DNA of 64,000 nucleotides, from assembly GCA_964560875.1 (NCBI GenBank), contig CAZLMW010000007.1:35976-99975 (forward strand), given 5' to 3'. The notes beneath the pieces were generated by a model that made no database searches, was not told the DNA's origin, and saw only the letters and a program-made list of their open reading frames with translations. This document shows, in pieces, positions 52,496 through 61,332 of the stretch (the first letter of the stretch is position 1; every line of letters begins with the position of its first letter). Source of the DNA: CAZLMW01 sp964560875. GTDB taxonomy: Bacteria; Myxococcota_A; UBA9042. A program made the translations under genes and the position numbers.

Positions 52496-55400
52496 ATGCC
52501 AAACCGCATCGACACGGCACGACGTCGCCCCGTGCGTCTATCCACTTCTTGCCTGGTCGCCGCAGCCGCCTTGGCACTGCTGGTGGCCGGATGCGGCGAA
52601 GACGGAGCCGTTGACGGCCCCAAGAAGATCGTCAACACAAACGACGCGGGGGCCTCGGATTCGGGCGTCGGTGACACCGGATCCAGCTCGGGTGGCGACA
52701 CCGGGACCGCGAGCAGCTCCGGAACAACGAGCTCATCGGGCGGTGCGGATGTGGGCGGTTCGTCGGGCACAACCAGCTCATCGGGTGGCGTCGATGCGGG
52801 CGGAACGTCGGGCACAACGAGCTCATCGGGCGCCGATGCCGGCGGCTCATCGGGCGGCAAGGACACGGCCGGCGGCGTGGTATGCGTCAACGACGCCGAC
52901 TGCAAGGCTTTGCTGACCAACCTCGGCCCCTGCGAAGTCGGCCGCTGCATCAACAACATCTGCCAACCCGGACCGGCGCCGGACAACACCAAGTGCGACG
53001 ACGGCACCGCCTGCACGAGCGACGACGGCTGCATTGGCGGCGCCTGCAAGGGCGGCCCGTTCAAGTGCGACGACAACAACCCGTGCACCGAAGATAGCTG
53101 CGACGCGGGCACCGCCAAGTGCACCAACAAGGTCATCGGCGGCCGCCTCATCACCCAGTGCGATGACGGCGACCCATGCACCAAGGGCGACGTCTGCGAC
53201 GGCAAGGACTGCAAGGGCAAGAAGGACGACTGCGACGACGGCAACCCCTGCACCGACGACAAGTGCACCAAGGCGTCCGACAAGTTCGAGGGCGGCTGCG
53301 TGTACACCAACAACGCCAAGCCGTGCGGCGATGCCGACAAGTGTTTTTCGGCCGGTTCGTGCAGCAAAGGCCAATGCCAGGCCGGCAAGAAGCTGACCTG
53401 CGACGACAAAAACGCGTGCACCGTTGACACCTGCGACGCCAAGACGGGCAAGTGCCAGTACACGCCCGGCGAAACGGTCAACTGCGACGACGGCAACGCC
53501 TGCACCAAGGGCGATACCTGCCAGGTCAGCGGCGGCAAGGCGACGTGCAAGCCCGGTGCGGCCAAGAACTGCGACGACGGTAAGGTCTGCACCGACGACC
53601 TGTGCGACCCGCAATCAGGCACGTGCTCGTCCAAGCCCAACACCGCCGCGTGCGATGACGGCAACGCGTGCACGACCAAGGACGCGTGCAAGAACGCCGC
53701 GTGCCTCGGCGGCCCGGCCAAGGTTTGCGACGATGGCAACGCGTGCACCGACGACGTGTGCGACCCGAAGAAGGGGTGTCAGACGTCCAACAACACGGCT
53801 GTTTGTTCCGACGACAAGCTCTGCAAGCTCGGCACCTGCAAGGACGGCAAGTGCGGTGTCGGCGACAAGGCTGGCTGCAACGACAACAACGCGTGCACAA
53901 CCGACTCGTGCGGCAAGGGCGCCGACGGCAAGCCCACGTGTGTCTACACGCCGGTCAAAGCCGGCCCCAATTCGCCAGCAAGCAAGTGCAAAGACGGCTC
54001 CAAGTGCGCCAAGCCCTCGATCTGCAACGCCGGCAAGTGCGTCGGCGGCGCGCTCGAAGACTGCAGCGACGGCAACCCGTGCACTACCGATGGCTGCAAC
54101 CCCAAGACCGGCTGCGTCTGGGAGGCCAACGCCGACAAGTGTGACGACGGCGACGCGTGCACGGTCGGTGACGACTGCGCGTCGGGCAAGTGCAAGGGTC
54201 TCGCGAAGAAGGACGCCTGCAACGACGCCAACGTGTGCACCAAGGACAGCTGCGATTCGGCCAAGGGCTGCAAGCACGAAGCGATCGCGGGCAAGTGCGA
54301 CGACGGCAACAAGTGCACCAAGACCGAAGCGTGCAAGGCCGGCAAATGCACCGGCGTCCTGGCGCTGTGCGACGACGGCAAGGAATGCACCGTGGACAAC
54401 TGCGATCCCGCCAAGGGTGCGTGCTCGTGGACCGGCAAGACCGGCGGCTGCAACGACGGCGACGAGTGCACGGTCGGCGACTACTGCAAGGCGGGCAAGT
54501 GCGTTGGCAAGGGCAAGAACGGCTGCGACGACAACAGCCCGTGCACCATCGATTCGTGCGACGAAAAGCTCGGCAAGTGCAAACACGTGCCGGCCGACGT
54601 GGTCGCCAAGCCGATCCCCTGCGACGACGGCGACAAGTGCACCAAGACCGACCTGTGCAAAGCCGGCAAGTGTGTCGGCAGCGGCGGGATCGTGTGCGAC
54701 GACGGCAACCAGTGCACCGTCGATGCCTGCAAGCCGGCGACCGGCAAGTGCGGGTTCTCGGCCAACATCAACCCGTGCGACAACGGCAACCTGTGCACCT
54801 GGGGCGACCGCTGCAAAAACGGCAAGTGCGTCACCGGCACCAACTTCAGCTGCGACGACGGGCAGGCGTGCACCACCGATAGCTGCGACGCCAAGACCGG
54901 CAAGTGCACGTACAAGCCGCTCGCCAACGGCGCCAACTGCAGCGATGGCGAGGCGTGCAGCACCGGCGACCGCTGCCTTGACGGCAAGTGCACGGCCAAG
55001 GACCGCAGCAAATGCGCGATCTTCAAGGATACGTTCGAATGCAAGGCGGCTGCGAAGGGTTGGACACTTCAAAACACCAAGAACAACAAGGTCTTGTGGG
55101 CCGTTGATCAGAAGCCCTCCGTCGGCAACAACCAGTGGGGCTGCAACCTCAACTTCAACAACAACGTCAACTACTGCGACAAGTACACGGCCAGCAATGG
55201 CAAGCAGTACTGCCGTACTCCAACCGGGCAGGCGTGGTCACCGTGGATCGATGGCACCAAGCTCAAGGGCACGCCGCGCCTCGTCTTTGACACCTACTAC
55301 GATGTCGACCAGGCAGGCGACAACCCGCGCGTCGAGCTGCGCAGCGACAACAACCAGTACTTGTACGGCTTCAACCTCGCCAAGAGCCAGGCCAAAAAGT

Positions 55401-56317
55401 GGCGTCACATGGCGATCAACGTGCCCCAGGTCAAGGGCAAGAAGTTCCGCATTCGCATCTACTTGTCGGGCGCCAGCGGCCAGCACGGCAACGTGGGCAA
55501 GGGGTGGTTTGTCGACAACCTGATCGTCGATCAGATCTACGCCAAGGAGATCTGCAACGACCACATCGACAACGACAACAACGGCCAGGTCGACTGCCTC
55601 GACGTGGCGTGCAAGGGCTCGAGCTCTTGCAAAGAGGTCTGCGACGACTTCAAGGACAATGACTTTGACGACAAGGTCGACTGCGCCGATCCGGACTGCA
55701 AATCGTCGCTCACGTGCACCAAGCCGCTCTTTTCGGCCGACTTCAACTGCGGCGACAAGGGCTGGAAGTACACCGATATGAAACGCAACAGCGTCGGCTT
55801 CGCGATCGATGGTGGCGGGCCCAAGCCGGTCAAGGGCAAGTGCACGCTCAACTTCAACAACGGCAAGAACTTCTGCGGCGTCGCGGATTGCAAAAACGGT
55901 GACGCCAACGCCAACGCCGGCATGGCCCTCTACGACGGCTGGATCGACGCGACGAAGTACAAGTCGCAGCTGTGGTTGACGTACTGGAGCTGGATCGACG
56001 CGGAGCACTACGGCAGCGGCGCTTACTACGACGATCGCGGCTTCGTGCAGGTGAGCTACGACGGCTTCTCGGGCTGTTGTGGGGCGACCAACAAGTGCAC
56101 GTCGTCGACGCTCAACCAGTGCAATAAGTCCAAGACGCGTACCTGGATCGCGCCGCGCCGCAGCCACGAGCAGAAGAATTGGCGCAAGGTGTCGATCAAC
56201 CTCTACTTGTTCCGTGGCCGCAAGTTCCAACTCCGCTTCCGGTTCAACTCGGGCGACGGCAACAACAACACCGGACAGGGCTGGTTCGTCGACGGTGTGC
56301 GTATCTACGGCAAGTAG
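52496..56317 (+). CDS. Giant cysteine-repeat lipoprotein with paired lectin-like domains
   Basis: 1273 residues. The ATG at 52496 has GGAG eight bases upstream and gives a signal ending LLVAGC. Residues 40-120 are a Ser/Gly/Thr linker with repeated GTTSSSG units. Residues 167-839 hold 25 CDDGNxCT-type repeats, with Lys-rich loops in place of the Gly-rich loops of the paralogue at 38317-43143. Two similar C-terminal beta-sandwich domains follow, each opening with a D-x-F-x-C-x-x-x-x-G-W phrase (about 842-1010 and 1083-1273). Between them are two MopE-like motifs (DNDNNGQVDCLDVACKG). A calcium-stabilised surface stalk carrying binding heads is inferred. Confidence 0.85.
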   Translation: MPNRIDTARRRPVRLSTSCLVAAAALALLVAGCGEDGAVDGPKKIVNTNDAGASDSGVGDTGSSSGGDTGTASSSGTTSSSGGADVGGSSGTTSSSGGVDAGGTSGTTSSSGADAGGSSGGKDTAGGVVCVNDADCKALLTNLGPCEVGRCINNICQPGPAPDNTKCDDGTACTSDDGCIGGACKGGPFKCDDNNPCTEDSCDAGTAKCTNKVIGGRLITQCDDGDPCTKGDVCDGKDCKGKKDDCDDGNPCTDDKCTKASDKFEGGCVYTNNAKPCGDADKCFSAGSCSKGQCQAGKKLTCDDKNACTVDTCDAKTGKCQYTPGETVNCDDGNACTKGDTCQVSGGKATCKPGAAKNCDDGKVCTDDLCDPQSGTCSSKPNTAACDDGNACTTKDACKNAACLGGPAKVCDDGNACTDDVCDPKKGCQTSNNTAVCSDDKLCKLGTCKDGKCGVGDKAGCNDNNACTTDSCGKGADGKPTCVYTPVKAGPNSPASKCKDGSKCAKPSICNAGKCVGGALEDCSDGNPCTTDGCNPKTGCVWEANADKCDDGDACTVGDDCASGKCKGLAKKDACNDANVCTKDSCDSAKGCKHEAIAGKCDDGNKCTKTEACKAGKCTGVLALCDDGKECTVDNCDPAKGACSWTGKTGGCNDGDECTVGDYCKAGKCVGKGKNGCDDNSPCTIDSCDEKLGKCKHVPADVVAKPIPCDDGDKCTKTDLCKAGKCVGSGGIVCDDGNQCTVDACKPATGKCGFSANINPCDNGNLCTWGDRCKNGKCVTGTNFSCDDGQACTTDSCDAKTGKCTYKPLANGANCSDGEACSTGDRCLDGKCTAKDRSKCAIFKDTFECKAAAKGWTLQNTKNNKVLWAVDQKPSVGNNQWGCNLNFNNNVNYCDKYTASNGKQYCRTPTGQAWSPWIDGTKLKGTPRLVFDTYYDVDQAGDNPRVELRSDNNQYLYGFNLAKSQAKKWRHMAINVPQVKGKKFRIRIYLSGASGQHGNVGKGWFVDNLIVDQIYAKEICNDHIDNDNNGQVDCLDVACKGSSSCKEVCDDFKDNDFDDKVDCADPDCKSSLTCTKPLFSADFNCGDKGWKYTDMKRNSVGFAIDGGGPKPVKGKCTLNFNNGKNFCGVADCKNGDANANAGMALYDGWIDATKYKSQLWLTYWSWIDAEHYGSGAYYDDRGFVQVSYDGFSGCCGATNKCTSSTLNQCNKSKTRTWIAPRRSHEQKNWRKVSINLYLFRGRKFQLRFRFNSGDGNNNTGQGWFVDGVRIYGK
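52994..55012 (+). repeat. In-gene tandem array encoding 25 Cys-repeats
   Basis: DNA encoding the 25 consecutive CDDG-type units. TGCGACGACGGCAACG-like stretches recur at each unit start. Units alternate between two types less regularly than in the paralogue, with a few longer loops. Confidence 0.8.
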
Positions 56318-56318
56318 C

Positions 56319-57560
56319 TTGCGCCGGCAGTTGGGCGTCTCCTGCAACGCGTGGTTGCTGGTTTGGGGTGCGATCGGCGTGCTGACCGCGGCGTGCTCAG
56401 CACAACCGGACGCGCCAACGCCGGACGAATCCGCGATCGATGCCCGTCCCAACGTCGTATGGACAGATGTCGGGTCTTTCGCCGTCGCCAACGCGCGGAC
56501 CGCCACGATCACCGTAGACATCGGGCCGGCAAGCCGCTTCGTCGCTATCCGCGTCTCTCCCCAATGGACCGGAAAGGCGCCCAAGAAGCGCACCGTCTGC
56601 TACCAGCTCGATCGCGTCGGGACAGATGGCAAGTCGTGGGTCGGCGACAGCCGCGTCAAGCGTGATTGGGGACCGGCGTGCACCGGTTGTTCGCAGCGGA
56701 CGGCGTCGATGCGAGGCTACGGTCTGTTCGTCTTTCCCAACGATGGCAGCACGCTCGAAAAGGCGCCACAGCTCCGAATGCGCGTCGTGCTCCGCAATTG
56801 CGAGACGGGCGTTTCGGCCGACGACTATCGCAACCCGGACATGCCGGCCTCGGTCCTCGTGCAATCCGCGACCGAAAGCGCGCCACTCTGGGGCACAGAC
56901 GGCCAACTGCGGCTACGGGTCGCGTTCGCCAACGGGGTGACGCCCGGGAGCCTCGACGTCCGCTGGAACCCTGCTTTCGAATCGGCGGCCAAACAGTTTG
57001 CGGCCGCTGGCTTGAATATGAAAGTCGAACGTGTCGCGCACATCGACAAACCGACCGACGACGTCACGCACGGCCACCAGGGAGACACGACCGCGGCCCT
57101 GCTCGAAAAAGCGCTCCAGGCGTTGCGCGATCCCGCCGCCGCGGAGTCCGCAAGGTTTGTGCCGATCGTCATCGCGCCGTGCTTGCGTCACGCGACGGCC
57201 CAACACGGCACCAAGGTTCTGCTCGGGTTGTCCAAGCGGATCCCCGGCGGCTTCGTTCCCGCGGCCGCACAGACCGGACTCGATGGCGTGATTCTCGCCC
57301 CCCGAGGCTGCGATCCATCGTCGGCGCCGCTCAGCCCCGAGCGCTTGGGTACGCTGCTCGCGCACGAGGTCGGTCACTATCTCGGCCTCTATCACAGCGA
57401 CAGCAAATGGGCCGATCACCGCCCCGCCGCAAAAGGCGACATCATGCAGTCCGACGCCGCCCTCGGACAGCAGGCGACTCCCGCGTTCACCTCTGCCCAG
57501 GCCGTCGTGATCAACCGCCACCCGATCGTCTGGTTTGACCCTTCTACGCCCGCTCAGTAG
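56319..57560 (+). CDS. Zinc metalloprotease lipoprotein
   Basis: 413 residues from a TTG at 56319, two bases after the previous stop; no ATG precedes the signal. The signal ends with lipobox LTAAC. The zinc site HEVGHYLGLYH starts at H349, giving the H-E-x-x-H-x5-H spacing of metzincins. A possible Met-turn is DIMQSD. The N-terminal half is beta-rich with paired Cys (KRTVCYQL, GPACTGC). Its close linkage to the Cys-repeat lipoprotein suggests a shared transcript. Processing of that lipoprotein is conceivable but unproven. Confidence 0.75.
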   Translation: MRRQLGVSCNAWLLVWGAIGVLTAACSAQPDAPTPDESAIDARPNVVWTDVGSFAVANARTATITVDIGPASRFVAIRVSPQWTGKAPKKRTVCYQLDRVGTDGKSWVGDSRVKRDWGPACTGCSQRTASMRGYGLFVFPNDGSTLEKAPQLRMRVVLRNCETGVSADDYRNPDMPASVLVQSATESAPLWGTDGQLRLRVAFANGVTPGSLDVRWNPAFESAAKQFAAAGLNMKVERVAHIDKPTDDVTHGHQGDTTAALLEKALQALRDPAAAESARFVPIVIAPCLRHATAQHGTKVLLGLSKRIPGGFVPAAAQTGLDGVILAPRGCDPSSAPLSPERLGTLLAHEVGHYLGLYHSDSKWADHRPAAKGDIMQSDAALGQQATPAFTSAQAVVINRHPIVWFDPSTPAQ

Positions 57561-57663
57561 GCAAGCGCCGCCACGCGGCCCACCACGTCTCGAGCTCTTC
57601 GCTGACGTCGCGTCCCACGGGTTGCCGCAATAGCGCATCGAGCACGGCCGCGGAAATCGTCAT
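57544..57663 (-). CDS. Micro-ORF coupled to ftsX
   Basis: 39 residues, beginning MTISAAVLDALLRQPVGRDV and ending LPTERA. Its ATG overlaps the ftsX stop (ATGA), which is typical of coupled genes, and its 3' end overlaps the converging metalloprotease gene by 17 bp. The predicted amphipathic helix with WWAAW could sit at a membrane. No family is recognised, and it may be a chance ORF. Confidence 0.35.
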   Translation of the reverse strand: MTISAAVLDALLRQPVGRDVSEELETWWAAWRRLPTERA

Positions 57664-58565
57664 CGAATCTTGAGGTGCCGGCCGACCGAAGCACCCGAGG
57701 CGGCGAGTCCGAGCAACGGTCCGCCGATGAGCAGCCACGCGATCATCCCCGGCGGCAGCAGCGACCACTCGAGGTTGATCTTGTAGGCGTCGCGGATCAG
57801 GGCCTCAAGCTCGAGGTGCAACAGACCGCAAAAGACCATCGCTACAAGCGCCCCGACAAGACCCTGCAGCGCGCCTTCAACGAAGAAAGGCAGGCGGATG
57901 AAGGTCGGCGTCGCTCCGACAAGGGCGAGGATCTCGATCTCGTCGCGGCGACTGAAAACCGCGAGCCGCACGGTCGAAAACACGAAGAACAGAGCGCTGG
58001 CCAGCAGCACGATCGAGAGGAGCAAGCCCACAGTTCGCACGATCTCGACGATCGCAAAGAGCATGCGCAGGCGATCGGCGCCAAATTCGACGTCCTCGAC
58101 GGATTCCACGCCCTTGAGCTGTTCGGCCCAGCCGTTGAGCGTGTCGAGATCGCCGCGGGTGGCCAGCGCGCTGTCGAGCTTCACTTCCACCACCGGCTGA
58201 CCCGGGATCGCCTCTTCATCAAGGCCTTCAAGCAGCGACGCGTCGAGCAATTCGCGGTTGCGATCGCGGTCCATCTCGCGCGTCAGGACGCGGACCGACG
58301 TGACCTTCTCGTGGGCGCGGACTTTGGCTTCGATCTCGTCGAGCTGCCGCTGCGTGGTGTCGTTTTCGACGTAGATGGAGACCGTCAACGAGCCGCCGAT
58401 CTCGCGCACCATCTCGCCCGCACCGAACAACGCCATCGCGAACAGGCCGATCAGCGACAGGGACACGGCCATCGTCAAGACGCTGACGACGGTGAGCCAC
58501 GGCGCGGACTTGGCGAGCCGCAACGATCGCTCCAGGAAATAGAGGGCGCGTCCAAACCAGTTCAT
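57660..58565 (-). CDS. ftsX: Cell division protein FtsX
   Basis: 301 residues with the four-helix FtsX layout. One N-terminal helix (WLTVVSVLTMAVSLSLIGLF) precedes the periplasmic domain of about 110 residues (SIYVENDTTQRQLDEIEAKV). Three C-terminal helices carry the SRRDEIEILALVGATPTFIR signature. With FtsE it forms an ABC-type complex that regulates peptidoglycan hydrolases at the septum. It overlaps ftsE by 4 bp. Confidence 0.95.
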   Translation of the reverse strand: MNWFGRALYFLERSLRLAKSAPWLTVVSVLTMAVSLSLIGLFAMALFGAGEMVREIGGSLTVSIYVENDTTQRQLDEIEAKVRAHEKVTSVRVLTREMDRDRNRELLDASLLEGLDEEAIPGQPVVEVKLDSALATRGDLDTLNGWAEQLKGVESVEDVEFGADRLRMLFAIVEIVRTVGLLLSIVLLASALFFVFSTVRLAVFSRRDEIEILALVGATPTFIRLPFFVEGALQGLVGALVAMVFCGLLHLELEALIRDAYKINLEWSLLPPGMIAWLLIGGPLLGLAASGASVGRHLKIR

Positions 58566-59638
58566 CGCTCGGCCGCCCCGGGGTCGCTTTCACGCGGCGA
58601 CTCGCTGTCACGTGGAGGTTGATCGTCCTCGGGGCGTGGCGCGACCTCCATCTTCTTGAGCGGCATGATCGCCCGCATCCTGGGCGCTCCTGTCGTGTTG
58701 CCCACGTTCATCGGCTGAACCGGACCGGTGATGCGCGCCGCCGAGATCCGCATATTCGTCGCCGTGAACCCGCCCGAAGTTGGCCGTCGCGGGGGCTGGA
58801 TATCGCCGGGTTTCAGATCATCGGTATCCGGCTGGATGACCGGTGTGGTCGGATCCAGGTTGGCGGCTTTGCCGAGTACGGCAGGGTTGGGCAGGCGGAC
58901 ACGCGGGCTCGACGGGCGCTTGGTGTCGATCGGGATGGGTTCTTTGCGCCCGCCCGCCGCTTCGGTCGATTGGGTGCGCGGCCGATCTTCGTGCAGCTTG
59001 CCATCGCTCAGGTGCACGGTTCGCAGGCCATAGCGCTGCACGAGCGCGTAGTCATGGGTGGCGACCACGACGGTCGTTCCGCGCCGGTTGATTTCGAGCA
59101 GCAGGTCCATGATCTCGATGCTGAGCTCGGGATCGAGGTTTCCCGTCGGTTCATCCGCCAGCAGGATCGCCGGTTCATTGGCCAACGCCCGCGCCAGCGC
59201 AACACGCTGCCGTTCGCCGCCCGACAGATCACCAGGCATGGCGCGCGCTCGGTCTTCCAGCCCCAGTTCACCGAGCAGCTGCATGACGCGCCGGCGGATC
59301 TCCGTGCGGGCCAGGCCGAGGATCTCCATCGCGATCGCGACGTTCTCAAAAACCGATCGCCGCTCGATCAGCCGAAAATCCTGGAAGACAAGGCCAACAT
59401 TGCGCCGCAGATAGGGCACGGACGCGTCGCGGAGCAGGTGAACATTGCGCCCGCCGATCAAGACCTGGCCTTCGCTGACGCGCTCCATCACGAGCAGCAG
59501 CTGCAAAAGTGTCGACTTTCCCGCACCGGACGCGCCGGTGAGAAAAACAAATTCGCCCTCGCGCACGCGCAGATTGATATCGACGAGCGCGTCGGTGCCG
59601 TTTTCGTAGCGTTTATGGACGTGGTGAAGCTGGATCAT
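58562..59638 (-). CDS. ftsE: Cell division ATP-binding protein FtsE with C-terminal extension
   Basis: 358 residues; typical FtsE is about 220. The ATPase core is complete: Walker A GASGAGKST, Q-loop VFQDFRLI, signature LSGGERQRVALARAL, Walker B ILLADEPTGNLDPE and the switch His in VVATHDYAL. Beyond residue 220 comes an unusual disordered tail of about 135 residues rich in Pro, Arg and Thr (PRRPTSGGFTATNMRISAAR). The start at 59638 is chosen for the usual N terminus MIQLHHVHKRYENG. Confidence 0.93.
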   Translation of the reverse strand: MIQLHHVHKRYENGTDALVDINLRVREGEFVFLTGASGAGKSTLLQLLLVMERVSEGQVLIGGRNVHLLRDASVPYLRRNVGLVFQDFRLIERRSVFENVAIAMEILGLARTEIRRRVMQLLGELGLEDRARAMPGDLSGGERQRVALARALANEPAILLADEPTGNLDPELSIEIMDLLLEINRRGTTVVVATHDYALVQRYGLRTVHLSDGKLHEDRPRTQSTEAAGGRKEPIPIDTKRPSSPRVRLPNPAVLGKAANLDPTTPVIQPDTDDLKPGDIQPPRRPTSGGFTATNMRISAARITGPVQPMNVGNTTGAPRMRAIMPLKKMEVAPRPEDDQPPRDSESPRESDPGAAER

Positions 59639-59871
59639 GGACCACCCAGGGACCGGCAAATAGCACAACTGCGCAGATTCGCACACCGTCCGGCCAGGTC
59701 ACCGTCGCGAAGATCGCCCCCTGACGAATCGGAAAAACTGGATTTTTGTGGGCGCGCCCCCACCTTCTTGCCCGCGGCGTGCGCTTTGTTTTTGACCCGG
59801 TCTGTGCTATCTCGCGCGCCGCACCATCCAGGGGTGATTTCGGACGGCAGAACGCGTCCGTGGGAGATACC

Positions 59872-61194
59872 ATGAAGCGATTTTTCAAAGTCGCGGCAGC
59901 CGCCGGTCTGAGCCTGCTCATCGCAGCGCCTGCCATGGCCACCGAGACGCGAATCAACAGCCTTTCGGGCAATGAGAAGCGGTTTACCGTCCGCGACCAG
60001 GCCAACATCTACGGCCTGCCGCAGTTCCTTGTGGACTACGGCAACCAGGTCGACGTCGACACGATGGGCAAAGGCGCCCTGAACGGCGGCACGGCTTGGG
60101 GCAAGATGAACATCCGTTACAGCCTCACCGATGACGCTGTCCTTATGATCAACGCCCAGGGCACCAAGTGGTCGGACGTGGTCAACAGGCAGACCCCCGG
60201 TGGCATCGACGACAAGGGCGCGGCGCAGAAGGGCGTCACCGCGGCTGGCCTCGCAGGTTACAAACACGGCGCCGACGACCCGACGCACCACCAGTTCGGC
60301 CTCGGCTTTGGTATGCGCATGGGCGAGGCGGCTCGTCTCGGTGCCGGCTTCCAGATCGGCGGTTCGCGTCGCGACAACGCGGCGACCAACCTCGAGAACA
60401 ACACCTGGTTCGAGTTCAACGCGGGCTTTGGTCTTGACCTCGGCGAGACGGACTCGATCGACCTCGGCCTCAACCTCGGCTTCGGCTCGTTCGTCAACGT
60501 CGTCAAGAACGGCGATCACTACCTTAACAACGGCCTGCTGCAGATCACGCTGCTCGCCAAGGGTGAGTTCACGGTCCACCAGATCGCGGCCATCGTCCCC
60601 TTCATCGCGTTCACGTACGACAGCCGCAACGTCGGCCACGCGCAGGCGGACGTCTGCGGCACGGGCGAAGCGGTTGGCTGCTCGGCGCTGCAGGGCACCA
60701 CGGCCATGACCGACACCCGTTTCGGTGTTGATCTCGCCATCAAGCCCGCCGAAGGCGTCCTCGTTCAGCCCGGCCTCGGCCTCGCCATCGCGTCCGTCGC
60801 GGCCAGCGGCAACGCGGCCAAGGTTGCCGGTGGTACCCCGCCCCGCGACTTCGAGATCGGCAGCGTGCTCACCCCGTTCTACGGCTTCGCGGCTGAAGCG
60901 GCGGCCTTCGATTGGCTCAAGCTCCGCGTCGGCGCCCGTCAGCACATCGTGACCCGCATCAACGACAACACCATCCCCGCCGACCCGAACCTCCCGGCGC
61001 AGGATCAGAAGAGCAACCAGCGTCACTGGTCGGACGTCGAAAACGTCCTGACGACCGGTTTCGGCATCAGCCTCCGCGGTTGGACGATCGACCTGAACGT
61101 CAACCCGGACTTCTTCAACAACAACGTCTACGCGGTCAGCGGCTCGGCCACCGGCAACTTCGGCCTCGACTTCGCCATTCTCTACGAGTGGTAG
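59872..61194 (+). CDS. Abundant-type outer-membrane beta-barrel protein
   Basis: 440 residues, with GGGAG five bases before the ATG. A signal peptide (FFKVAAAAGLSLLIAAPAMA, cut before TETR) precedes alternating beta strands and a final EFAILYEW-like aromatic end (FGLDFAILYEW), the normal C-terminal barrel signal. Codon use looks strongly biased to C-ending codons, the ribosome site is good and a strong terminator follows, so high expression is likely. A porin-like role is inferred; the family is unrecognised. Confidence 0.7.
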   Translation: MKRFFKVAAAAGLSLLIAAPAMATETRINSLSGNEKRFTVRDQANIYGLPQFLVDYGNQVDVDTMGKGALNGGTAWGKMNIRYSLTDDAVLMINAQGTKWSDVVNRQTPGGIDDKGAAQKGVTAAGLAGYKHGADDPTHHQFGLGFGMRMGEAARLGAGFQIGGSRRDNAATNLENNTWFEFNAGFGLDLGETDSIDLGLNLGFGSFVNVVKNGDHYLNNGLLQITLLAKGEFTVHQIAAIVPFIAFTYDSRNVGHAQADVCGTGEAVGCSALQGTTAMTDTRFGVDLAIKPAEGVLVQPGLGLAIASVAASGNAAKVAGGTPPRDFEIGSVLTPFYGFAAEAAAFDWLKLRVGARQHIVTRINDNTIPADPNLPAQDQKSNQRHWSDVENVLTTGFGISLRGWTIDLNVNPDFFNNNVYAVSGSATGNFGLDFAILYEW

Positions 61195-61218
61195 GCTGAC
61201 CCGGTTCATCGAACCCAC

Positions 61219-61260
61219 GACGCCCCGGTATCCCAGCGATGCCGGGGCGTCGCGCTTTTT
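61219..61260 (+). terminator. Intrinsic terminator of outer-membrane protein gene
   Basis: A 10-bp perfect GC stem, GACGCCCCGG and CCGGGGCGTC, with a loop of about 13 nt is followed by GCGCTTTTT. Confidence 0.88.
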
Positions 61261-61332
61261 GAGACGTACCAAGCGCCGTAGCATCGTTGCGGTGAACGTG
61301 CCGTTGCTGCGGCGACCGTGTAGCCTCCCGCC

